A DNA stretch of 11,305 nucleotides, taken from contig CALBWZ010000430.1 in assembly GCA_937893415.1 (NCBI GenBank), positions 1-11,305 on the forward strand, written 5' to 3'. Position 1 is the first letter of the stretch, and every line of letters begins with the position of its first letter. The position numbers and the translations under genes are program-made. The stretch comes from an uncultured Comamonadaceae bacterium (lineage in GTDB: Bacteria; Pseudomonadota; Gammaproteobacteria; Burkholderiales; Burkholderiaceae_C). Shown piece by piece: positions 1 through 6,392 of this stretch. Under the pieces are notes generated by a model. The model did not search any database. It was not told the DNA's origin and worked only from the letters and a program-made list of their open reading frames with translations.

Positions 1-134
1 GTCTCCCTAGATAATTGCCGTCAAAGTTGTATGCATTGGCAGCTTTTGAGGGCGTTTACAGGTGAATTGTATTCATCAAGCCTACAATTAAAGTCAAGTT
101 ACTTTTCCAATATGATTTAATTAAAGGCAGTCTC
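1..134. other. Upstream region of the OmpA-like gene, no gene seen
   Basis: No coding region is supported here. The stretch becomes AT-rich towards the gene at 135, and TATGAT at 111-116 resembles a -10 box. Its partner at -35 is poor and the start point would fall almost on the ribosome binding site, so I do not call a promoter. A 10-bp palindrome, TTTAATTAAA (116-125), lies just before the AAGGCAG Shine-Dalgarno-like sequence at 124-130. The real promoter may lie to the left of the window. Confidence 0.4.
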
Positions 135-692
135 ATGCAAACAAACAATGACCAAGAGCAGCGCGTAATGCTGATGATTTTGATGCCCGTCTTGGTATTG
201 GTTGTTGGTGGGGTGTTGGGGCTTGGGGTCTTTAAGGTCACTGGTTCATCGACCCAATCTGTTGTCCAGTCTGTCGTTCAGGATGACAGGCAGTCTGCGG
301 TGTTTGTTGAGGCTGATGTTCCCCCGCTGGCAGCAGAGCCTTCAGCGAATGATGCCAGTATTGTGGTGTACGGCGGCGTGGTGAAGTTTTATTTTGCCTC
401 TGGCAGTGCAGACCTAGCTGTGGGCGCTGGTGCGGCATTGGCTGACACAGTTGTCGCGGCCAAAGCAGGTAATTTTGTGGTGTTGTCAGGGTTTCATGAC
501 GATACGGGGGACGCGGCTTTTAATGCCGCATTGGCGCAGCGCAGAGCCATGGCCGTACGCGCGTCGTTGCTGATGGCTGGAGCCCCCGAAGACCGTGTGG
601 TACTGAAAAAGCCTGAGGTGTTGGCTGGCTCAGGCAGCAACGCGCAAGCGCGTCGCGTTGAAGTGGTCGTGAGTGCCAACAGCGTTCAATAA
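135..692 (+). CDS. Membrane-anchored OmpA-C domain (peptidoglycan-binding) protein
   Basis: A 185-residue protein with a short polar N-terminus, one hydrophobic segment at about residues 11-34, a low-complexity linker (about 38-75) and an OmpA-C-like domain at about 80-180. The domain shows the strand motif VKFYFASGSADL, the GFHDDTG segment and LAQRRAMAV. D122 and R137 align with the Asp and Arg that bind diaminopimelate in OmpA-type domains, and a closing ARRVEVVV strand is present. There is no lipobox and no clear signal-peptidase site, so the protein is probably anchored in the inner membrane with the domain in the periplasm, contacting cell-wall peptidoglycan; this location is inferred. 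The start is supported by an AAGGCAG ribosome binding site at 124-130. It stands alone on this strand and converges with gloA. The specific role is unknown. Confidence 0.85.
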   Translation: MQTNNDQEQRVMLMILMPVLVLVVGGVLGLGVFKVTGSSTQSVVQSVVQDDRQSAVFVEADVPPLAAEPSANDASIVVYGGVVKFYFASGSADLAVGAGAALADTVVAAKAGNFVVLSGFHDDTGDAAFNAALAQRRAMAVRASLLMAGAPEDRVVLKKPEVLAGSGSNAQARRVEVVVSANSVQ

Positions 693-717
693 AGGTCTGT
701 ACCTGACTCAATCTAGA

Positions 718-746
718 TTGGCGTCGTTGAAAGCTTCACTCGCCAA
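718..746. terminator. Possible hairpin between convergent genes
   Basis: TTGGCG (718-723) pairs with CGCCAA (741-746), and inside it TGAA (728-731) pairs with TTCA (735-738) around a 3-nt loop. It lies in the short gap between the OmpA-like gene and gloA, where transcription from both sides must end. Neither side is followed by a run of T, so it is not a classical intrinsic terminator. A 12-bp palindrome, CAATCTAGATTG, sits next to it at 709-720. Confidence 0.35.
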
Positions 747-766
747 CAGTCCCGTTTCTGTCTGGT

Positions 767-1159
767 TTAAGCAGATTCAGGGCGTTGAATCAACTCTATT
801 TTGTAGCCGTCAGGGTCGGTGACAAAAGCAATAACTGTTGCGCCACCCTTGACTGGGCCAGCTTCTCGCGTGACGTTGCCCCCAGCAGCCAAAATCTTTG
901 CACAGGCCTCGTAAGCATCAGGTACAGCCAAGGCAATATGGCCGTATGCGTTGCCCAAGTCGTATTCGGTTTGTCCCCAGTTGTAAGTCAGCTCTAGCTC
1001 GGCATGCTCTGGGTTAGAGCCGTAGCCCACAAACGCCAAGGTGTACTTGTATTGTTCGTTGTCAGATTTTCGCAGCAACTGCATACCCAAAACGGTTGTG
1101 TAAAAGGCGATGGACTTGTCCAAATCGCCAACTCTCAGCATGGTATGTAGAAATCTCAT
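767..1159 (-). CDS. gloA: Lactoylglutathione lyase (glyoxalase I)
   Basis: A 130-residue cytosolic enzyme of the vicinal-oxygen-chelate fold. It isomerises the hemithioacetal of methylglyoxal and glutathione to S-D-lactoylglutathione, the first step of the glyoxalase detoxification pathway. The four metal ligands known from the E. coli nickel-dependent enzyme fall at identical positions: H5, E56 (in ELELTYNWG), H74 (in AYGHIAL) and E122 (in DPDGYKIEL). The length and lack of insertions match the short bacterial Ni-type class. Its ATG overlaps the TGA of the preceding thioesterase gene by four bases (ATGA), so the two are very likely translationally coupled and co-transcribed. Glyoxalase II, which would complete the pathway, is not in the window. 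Confidence 0.97.
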   Translation of the reverse strand: MRFLHTMLRVGDLDKSIAFYTTVLGMQLLRKSDNEQYKYTLAFVGYGSNPEHAELELTYNWGQTEYDLGNAYGHIALAVPDAYEACAKILAAGGNVTREAGPVKGGATVIAFVTDPDGYKIELIQRPESA

Positions 1160-1728
1160 ACCTTTAATTGTGACGGTATTTCAAAAACCAAGCAGGTGGT
1201 GGTCGCATGGGCGTACAAGGTGCCGTCTGGGCCAACAAGTTTGGCCTCTGCTGTTGCGAGCTGTCGCCCGCAGTGCAGTACGGTACCGATGGCCCTGACC
1301 CGTGACGTTTTGCCAATGGCTTTCACCAAATTGACGCTTAACTCGGCTGTGGTGTAGCCGCGTCCTACAACCATTTTGCTGTGCACAGCACAGCCCAGTG
1401 CCGAGTCCAGTATGGCGGCGTACCAGCCGCCGTGAATACCGCCCATAGGGTTTAAATGGGCTGGCCCGGGTGTGCCTTGAAACACCGCGCGCCCTTCAGC
1501 CACCTCCATCAACATGAAATCAAGTGTTTTGCCAATAGAGGGGTAGGGCGCGAGCCCCAGCAGCGTTGCTTGCATGGCCTCTAGGCCATTTTTACCGGCT
1601 GTTTGGGCGGGTGTCACCACGCCAGGGCCTACGCCATTGTTCATTACAGCGCGGCGCGCGTCCTCATCTGCAAGCCATTGCTCTAAAACGCTGTTACCAG
1701 TGGAAATTTGATTGCTCATGTTGCGCAT
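1156..1728 (-). CDS. PaaI-family hotdog-fold thioesterase
   Basis: About 190 residues with a PaaI/4HBT-type hotdog domain in the C-terminal two thirds. The family signature is clear: [20 protein letters not shown], with HGG followed by an Asp/Asn-type position in the central helix, then [17 protein letters not shown] and [31 protein letters not shown]. Such enzymes hydrolyse thioesters, usually acyl- or aryl-CoA, as cytosolic oligomers; the substrate cannot be read from sequence. An N-terminal stretch of about 60 residues is not part of the core domain. The frame is open to a TTG at 1737, but that codon lies in the T-run of the upstream terminator, so I prefer the ATG at 1728; the ATG at 1719 is also possible. 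None has a convincing ribosome binding site. The gene overlaps gloA by 4 nt. Confidence 0.85.
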   Translation of the reverse strand: MRNMSNQISTGNSVLEQWLADEDARRAVMNNGVGPGVVTPAQTAGKNGLEAMQATLLGLAPYPSIGKTLDFMLMEVAEGRAVFQGTPGPAHLNPMGGIHGGWYAAILDSALGCAVHSKMVVGRGYTTAELSVNLVKAIGKTSRVRAIGTVLHCGRQLATAEAKLVGPDGTLYAHATTTCLVFEIPSQLKV

Positions 1729-1735
1729 GATGCCC

Positions 1736-1762
1736 AAAAAAACAGGCGTCTAAGACGCCTGT
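1736..1762 (-). terminator. Intrinsic terminator of the helicase gene
   Basis: Read on the minus strand, a perfect 9-bp stem ACAGGCGTC / GACGCCTGT closes a 3-nt loop and is followed by seven T (1742-1736). It lies about 45 nt after the helicase stop codon. The T-run ends only 7 nt before the preferred ATG of the thioesterase gene, so read-through or a promoter not seen here must supply that gene. Confidence 0.9.
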
Positions 1763-1806
1763 GTGACTAAACTTAACGGCCCAGGCATAAGCCTAAGCCA
1801 GCGGGT

Positions 1807-3612
1807 TTATTTGATGCGACCAAAACTGGTGCGCAATGGATCTGCTCCACCGCGGCTACCACTGCTGTTCCCACCGCCACCGCTGCGATTGCCACTGGGG
1901 CCACTTCGGCGGTTACCGCCACCGTTGCCACCACGGCGCTCACTCATGGCGTCTATGCTGGTGCGAAGTGGGTCAGGTTGACGGGAGCCCGTGTGATCTC
2001 TTGACTCGCCCCTGTCTTGACGTGGCTCACCCCTGTCTTGGCGCGGTCCACTTGCGTTGCGTCGTGGCCCATTGCCCAGCGCTTCGTTGCCGCGCTCTGG
2101 TCTAAAACCTTGGCCTTGTGAGCCATCATTGCGACCCACTTGTCCGCCTTGTCCTGCACCTTGCGCGTTGCGCTGGGGACGGCGACGTGGGTTGCCGCGA
2201 GACTCTGGGTTACGGCTGTCATGTTGGCCTTCGCCGCCCGCACCAGGTTCTTGACGTGGTCCGTTGGCGCTGCTTGGGTTGCGTCGACCTTGGCCGCCAC
2301 CGTTGCGGCCGCCACCGCCACTGTTTGGCGCACCAGCAGTGGTTTTCTTTTCACGAATGCGTTGCATCATTTCACCACGTGCGGCTTTGCCAGCGGCAGC
2401 CATGACATCACGCGCTGGTGGCTTGCCAATGCCGCCCCACAGCACTTGTCTGCCCATGGCGATTGGCTCGGCTTTTTCACCCTCGGCTGGACCAAAACCG
2501 TCAATAATTTTGACTTCAATGCGCTGGTTGATGAAACGCTCTACATCTTGCATAAAGCCTTCTTCGTCCATACAGACCAAACTGACCGCTTCGCCGCTAG
2601 CGCCAGCGCGGCCTGTACGGCCGATGCGGTGCACATAGTCTTCGCTGATGTTGGGAATTTCAAAGTTCACAACATGCGGCAAATCATCAATGTCTATGCC
2701 CCGCGCTGCAATGTCGGTGGCGACCAAAGCGCGTACATCGCCGCTTTTGAAGCCAGCCAGCGCTTGGGTGCGCGCAGCTTGACTTTTATTGCCGTGCAAC
2801 GCCATGGCGTTGATGCCGTTGTCACTTAGAAATTGGGCAACGTGGTTGGCACCAAACTTGGTACGCGTAAACACCAGCACTTGTGACCAGTTGTTTTCTT
2901 GAATGACGTGTGCTAACAGCTCTTTTTTACGTGAGCGACCAACGGGGTAAATCCACTGTGCGATGCGTTGCACAGTTGTATTTTTGGGCGTGACCTGGAT
3001 ATGCAATGGGTCACGCAGCAGGTTGTTGGCCAACGAGCGAATTTCATCACTGAACGTGGCAGAGAACAACAAGCTTTGCTTGTTGGCTGGTACCAAGGCC
3101 AATACTTTTTTGACGTCATGAATAAAGCCCATGTCTAGCATGCGGTCGGCTTCGTCTAAAACCAAGATCTCGACCTGGGTTAAGTCCAAAACACCTTGGC
3201 CCACTAGGTCTAACAAGCGTCCTGGTGTTGCCACCAAAATGTCAACGCCTGAGCGCAGCTTTTTAACCTGGGGGTTCATGCCAACACCGCCGAACACAAC
3301 GGTAGAAGTCAGGTCTAGGTTTTTGCCATAGGTGCGCACTGACTCTTCAACCTGGGCAGCTAACTCGCGTGTTGGTGTGAGTATGAGGGCGCGTACAGCG
3401 TTGCTCTTGCGTTCGCGTTGGCTGAGTAAGTGCAAAATAGGCAGCGTAAAACCTGCTGTTTTACCTGTACCGGTTTGGGCACCTGCCAGCACATCTAAGC
3501 CTGCTAGCACCGCTGGTATAGCTTGGGCTTGAACAGGTGTTGGGGTCTCGTAGCCTTGCTCGCGCACGGCATCCAAAATGGCTGGGGCCAGATTCAATTC
3601 TTCAAAGGTCAT
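1807..3612 (-). CDS. rhlE: DEAD-box RNA helicase, RhlE type
   Basis: An ATP-dependent RNA helicase of 601 residues from the preferred start. All core motifs are intact: Q motif TPTPVQ (23-28), Walker A AQTGTGKT (45-52), PTRELA (80-85), TPGR (129-132), DEAD (153-156), SAT (184-186), LVFTRT (246-251), [11 protein letters not shown] (298-308) and [10 protein letters not shown] (328-337). The opening [13 protein letters not shown] and [15 protein letters not shown] match the RhlE branch. Residues from about 425 to the end are a disordered Gly/Arg/Asn/Gln-rich tail, likely RNA-binding, with the motif DPLRTS at 547-552 and again at 591-596 near the C-terminus. The frame stays open upstream to 3924. 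The ATG at 3648 has an AAGG ribosome binding site 7 nt before it, whereas 3612 has none, so a 613-residue form is possible; family alignment favours 3612. Likely roles are ribosome assembly or mRNA decay. Confidence 0.93.
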   Translation of the reverse strand: MTFEELNLAPAILDAVREQGYETPTPVQAQAIPAVLAGLDVLAGAQTGTGKTAGFTLPILHLLSQRERKSNAVRALILTPTRELAAQVEESVRTYGKNLDLTSTVVFGGVGMNPQVKKLRSGVDILVATPGRLLDLVGQGVLDLTQVEILVLDEADRMLDMGFIHDVKKVLALVPANKQSLLFSATFSDEIRSLANNLLRDPLHIQVTPKNTTVQRIAQWIYPVGRSRKKELLAHVIQENNWSQVLVFTRTKFGANHVAQFLSDNGINAMALHGNKSQAARTQALAGFKSGDVRALVATDIAARGIDIDDLPHVVNFEIPNISEDYVHRIGRTGRAGASGEAVSLVCMDEEGFMQDVERFINQRIEVKIIDGFGPAEGEKAEPIAMGRQVLWGGIGKPPARDVMAAAGKAARGEMMQRIREKKTTAGAPNSGGGGRNGGGQGRRNPSSANGPRQEPGAGGEGQHDSRNPESRGNPRRRPQRNAQGAGQGGQVGRNDGSQGQGFRPERGNEALGNGPRRNASGPRQDRGEPRQDRGESRDHTGSRQPDPLRTSIDAMSERRGGNGGGNRRSGPSGNRSGGGGNSSGSRGGADPLRTSFGRIK

Positions 3613-3960
3613 GGAAATAATCGGTGCCGTATCACGGCACTGGTGCATCGGTCTGCCTTGGGTGGTGTACCTGGGGCCAGTCTTAGACCGATCAATTTGG
3701 GTGTGTGAGTGGCGAGATGGTGTTTTTAAACCTTCGCTTACCCGCAGCATTGTGCTGCTGTCTGGGCGACTGAAGGCCCTAGACAATTTCATTATGAACG
3801 CATATATGTCCCGAACTGTGCTGTTCAGGCGCTGCTTGGGTGATTGTGTTGTGTCATGACCACGCATTTGAGCCAGTGACAGCTGTTTTATACGCTGTGC
3901 CAGCCTGCTCTGGATCGCCGTCACCTTGTTAAGAGCCGGATTTTTGCATTAGGCGACTTA
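3613..3960 (-). promoter_or_regulatory. Structured 5' leader of the helicase gene
   Basis: The gap before the helicase holds no separate gene, although the helicase frame happens to stay open. Read on the minus strand it contains two strong inverted repeats: an 8-bp pair ATCGGTCT / AGACCGAT (3647-3654 with 3685-3692), and a 7-bp hairpin GTGCCGT / ACGGCAC with a 3-nt loop (3624-3640), ending 11 nt before the ATG at 3612. The ATG at 3648 and its AAGG lie between and within these elements. This looks like a translation-control region. I could not place a convincing minus-strand promoter, so the leader length is uncertain. Confidence 0.45.
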
Positions 3961-3973
3961 CAGCAGGGATAAT
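3944..3973 (+). promoter_or_regulatory. Candidate sigma-70 promoter of ettA
   Basis: GATAAT (3968-3973, five of six consensus bases) lies 18 nt after TTGCAT (3944-3949, three of six). Transcription would start near 3980 and give an ettA leader of about 80 nt. That leader contains the hairpin TTGGC / GCCAA (3981-3995) and the dyad GCAGTC-AA-GACTGC (4005-4018). The weak -35 keeps confidence modest. Confidence 0.4.
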
Positions 3974-4060
3974 GTAGGGTTTGGCGTGATGCCAACACTT
4001 GTAAGCAGTCAAGACTGCGCGCAAGACGTTTGAATGTTTGAAAAGTGAAGGTGTTTCAGT

Positions 4061-5722
4061 ATGGCTCAGTATGTTTTTTCTATGAATCGGGTGGGCAAAA
4101 CCGTCCCACCCAAGCGCCAAATCCTGAAGGACATCTCACTGAGTTTCTTGCCTGGAGCCAAAATTGGCATGTTAGGTACCAATGGATCCGGCAAGTCGAC
4201 GCTGCTCAAAATCATGGCTGGCATTGACAAAGATATTGAGGGTGAAGCTATTGCCATGTCCGGTATCCGAATTGGCTACCTGCCTCAAGAGCCTGAGTTG
4301 GACCCAACACACAATGTGCGTCAATCAGTTGAAAGCGGTATGGGTGAGGTTTTAGCGGCCAAAGACCGTTTGGACGCAGTGTATGCAGCGTACGCGGAAG
4401 AAGACGCTGACTTTGACGCCTTGGCTGCAGAGCAAGCGCAACTAGAAGCCATCATTGCTTCAGCAGGTACGGACAGCGAGCACCAACTTGAGATAGCCGC
4501 TGATGCCTTGCGCTTGCCGCCCTGGGACGCGAATATTGGGCTCTTGTCTGGTGGTGAAAAGCGTCGCGTGGCCTTGTGCCGCCTGCTGTTGTCCAAACCT
4601 GATATGTTGTTGCTAGATGAGCCTACCAACCACTTGGATGCAGAGAGCGTTGAGTGGTTAGAACAATTTTTGGCTCGATTCCCAGGAACTGTGGTGGCCA
4701 TTACCCACGACCGCTACTTTCTTGACAACGCTGCCGAGTGGATTTTGGAGTTAGACCGTGGCCGCGGTATTCCATACAAGGGCAACTATTCTTTGTGGTT
4801 GGAGCAAAAAGAAGCGCGTTTGGCGCTTGAGCAGCGTACCGAGGATGCACGCACCAAGGCTATGAAAAAGGAGTTGGAATGGGTCAGGCAAAACCCCAAA
4901 GGCCGTCAAGCAAAGAGCAAGGCACGTTTGGCTCGCTTTGAAGAGTTGTCTGACTATGAATACCAAAAGCGGAATGAAACGCAGGAAATTTTCATTCCTG
5001 TAGCCGAGCGGTTGGGTACCGAAGTGATTGAGTTTACGGGCGTATCTAAGTCATTTGGTGACCGCGTGCTGATTGACGATCTGACTTTCAAAATACCAGC
5101 GGGTGCCATTGTGGGTATTATTGGTCCCAATGGCGCGGGTAAGTCCACCTTGTTCAAGCTCATACGTGGCGTCGAACAACCCGACTCTGGTGAAATTAAA
5201 ACGGGGCAAACCGTGCAGGTCGCGTTCGTAGACCAAAGTCGAGAAGACCTCAATGATGAAAAAACCGTTTGGGAAGACATCTCTGGCGGCTTAGACATGA
5301 TCACGGTGGGCAAATTTCAAATGCCTAGCCGAGCTTATTGCGGCAGGTTTAATTTCAGTGGTGGCGATCAGCAAAAGCGTGTCGGTAACCTATCGGGTGG
5401 TGAGCGTGGCCGTTTGCATTTGGCCAAAACATTGGCCGAAGGCGGCAACTTGTTGCTACTGGACGAGCCCTCCAACGACCTGGACGTTGAAACATTGCGC
5501 TCATTGGAAGATGCGCTGTTGGAGTTTGCTGGCTGCGCCATGGTGATTTCACACGATCGTTGGTTCCTAGACCGCATTGCCACGCACATACTCGCATGCG
5601 AAGGCGATTCAAAGTGGGTGTTTTTTGATGGCAACTACCACGAGTACGAAGCGGATAAAGTTAAAAGGCTGGGTGCAGAAGGTGCCAAGCCTAGGCGGAT
5701 TCGTTACAAGGCCTTGAAGTAA
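4061..5722 (+). CDS. ettA: Energy-dependent translational throttle protein EttA (ABC-F ATPase)
   Basis: A soluble 553-residue ABC-F protein, nearly the length of E. coli EttA, with two ATPase domains and no membrane part. Domain 1 has Walker A GTNGSGKST (39-47), signature LSGGE (162-166), Walker B DEPTNHLD (186-193) and the H-switch in THDRYFLD. An arm-like insert lies at about 95-140. The linker (about 242-322), rich in Lys, Arg and Glu, corresponds to the P-site tRNA-interacting motif. Domain 2 has GPNGAGKST (355-363), LSGGERGR (444-451), DEPSNDLD (468-475) and SHDRWFLD. The only departure is Ser for the usual Thr in the second DEPT. In E. coli, EttA binds the ribosomal E site and gates the first peptide bond according to the ADP/ATP ratio. 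GAAGG about 8 nt upstream supports the start. Confidence 0.97.
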   Translation: MAQYVFSMNRVGKTVPPKRQILKDISLSFLPGAKIGMLGTNGSGKSTLLKIMAGIDKDIEGEAIAMSGIRIGYLPQEPELDPTHNVRQSVESGMGEVLAAKDRLDAVYAAYAEEDADFDALAAEQAQLEAIIASAGTDSEHQLEIAADALRLPPWDANIGLLSGGEKRRVALCRLLLSKPDMLLLDEPTNHLDAESVEWLEQFLARFPGTVVAITHDRYFLDNAAEWILELDRGRGIPYKGNYSLWLEQKEARLALEQRTEDARTKAMKKELEWVRQNPKGRQAKSKARLARFEELSDYEYQKRNETQEIFIPVAERLGTEVIEFTGVSKSFGDRVLIDDLTFKIPAGAIVGIIGPNGAGKSTLFKLIRGVEQPDSGEIKTGQTVQVAFVDQSREDLNDEKTVWEDISGGLDMITVGKFQMPSRAYCGRFNFSGGDQQKRVGNLSGGERGRLHLAKTLAEGGNLLLLDEPSNDLDVETLRSLEDALLEFAGCAMVISHDRWFLDRIATHILACEGDSKWVFFDGNYHEYEADKVKRLGAEGAKPRRIRYKALK

Positions 5723-5727
5723 ACGCC

Positions 5728-6306
5728 ATGACAGATAAGAAAGTGGGCGAACAAGGTGCTATTGATGTGTTGCAGGTTAGGGCCCAAACCTTGGGCTGGC
5801 TAGAGCAGGTTGTTATTGGTTTAAACCTGTGCCCGTTTGCGAAAAGCGTTTATGTGAACAGCCAGGTGCGTGTAGTGGTCAGTACTGCCAAGCACTTGGA
5901 TGCTTTTTTAGACGAACTAGATGTTGAGTTGCTGTTGCTGCGCGATACACCCGTTCAAGAAATTGAGACCACGCTGTTGGTGCACCCACATCTGTTCCCA
6001 GATTTTTTGGTTTTCAACGATTTCCTAAATATTGTGGACGATGTGGTGGCAGAGCATGAGCTCGAGGGGGTGTTGCAAGTGTTGCCGTTTCACCCAGAGT
6101 TTCTATTTGGCGGTGAAGATGAAACTGACATGAGTCATTACACCAACCGCTCGCCCTTTCCCATGCTGCATTTGCTTCGCGAAAACAGTTTGTCGCATGC
6201 CATAGATGCACACGGCGATACCGATGCCATACCTGAGCGCAACAAGCAGGTATTGCGTGACTTGGGCCCAGCGGGGTGGCGCAAGTTGATGTCGGTCAAT
6301 ACCTGA
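5728..6306 (+). CDS. DUF1415 family protein
   Basis: A 192-residue cytosolic protein without membrane segments or a signal peptide. It shows the conserved blocks I recognise for DUF1415: VIGLNLCPFAKSV (29-41, with the single conserved Cys C35), VLQVLPFHPEFLFGGE (115-130), the nearly invariant HYTNRSPFPMLHLLRE (137-152) and IPERN (168-172). No biochemical function is known to me. The conserved Cys, His, Asp and Arg residues could suggest an enzyme or metal site, but that is a guess. It starts 5 nt after the ettA stop codon, with GAAG at the end of ettA as a possible ribosome binding site, so it is almost surely co-transcribed with ettA. The unit ends at the terminator at 6319-6357. Confidence 0.9.
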   Translation: MTDKKVGEQGAIDVLQVRAQTLGWLEQVVIGLNLCPFAKSVYVNSQVRVVVSTAKHLDAFLDELDVELLLLRDTPVQEIETTLLVHPHLFPDFLVFNDFLNIVDDVVAEHELEGVLQVLPFHPEFLFGGEDETDMSHYTNRSPFPMLHLLRENSLSHAIDAHGDTDAIPERNKQVLRDLGPAGWRKLMSVNT

Positions 6307-6318
6307 GCCTTTCAAATA

Positions 6319-6357
6319 AAAAAAGCCGCTGCACCTGATGGGTACAGCGGCTTTTTT
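6319..6357. terminator. Bidirectional intrinsic terminator between DUF1415 gene and rne
   Basis: A 13-bp inverted repeat: six A then GCCGCTG (6319-6331) pairs with CAGCGGC then six T (6345-6357), with a 13-nt loop that can close further through ACC / GGT. The GC stem is followed by a T-run on either strand, so it can end both the ettA-DUF1415 transcript and the converging rne transcript. Confidence 0.93.
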
Positions 6358-6381
6358 ACAGCCCTTTTTCGACAGGGCTGT
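6358..6381 (-). repeat. Second hairpin at the 3' end of rne
   Basis: A perfect 8-bp inverted repeat, ACAGCCCT (6358-6365) / AGGGCTGT (6374-6381), with an 8-nt loop. It directly abuts the bidirectional terminator, and on the minus strand it lies about 12 nt after the rne stop codon. It has no T-run of its own in the rne direction. It may protect or help define the rne mRNA 3' end. Confidence 0.6.
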
Positions 6382-6392
6382 GAGGCTGACGT

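Noticed and set aside
111..116. TATGAT as the -10 box of the OmpA-like gene
   Set aside because: No acceptable -35 at 16-18 nt, and the start point would fall on the ribosome binding site.
2140..2829. 229-codon plus-strand frame opposite the helicase
   Set aside because: It is antisense to a fully intact DEAD-box gene, has no recognisable domain and no ribosome binding site.
3613..3924. 104-residue N-terminal extension of the helicase
   Set aside because: The frame is open, but the residues look unlike a protein domain, RhlE proteins begin at the MTFEEL position, and the DNA carries hairpins typical of a leader. Only the last 12 codons (start at 3648) remain a serious option.
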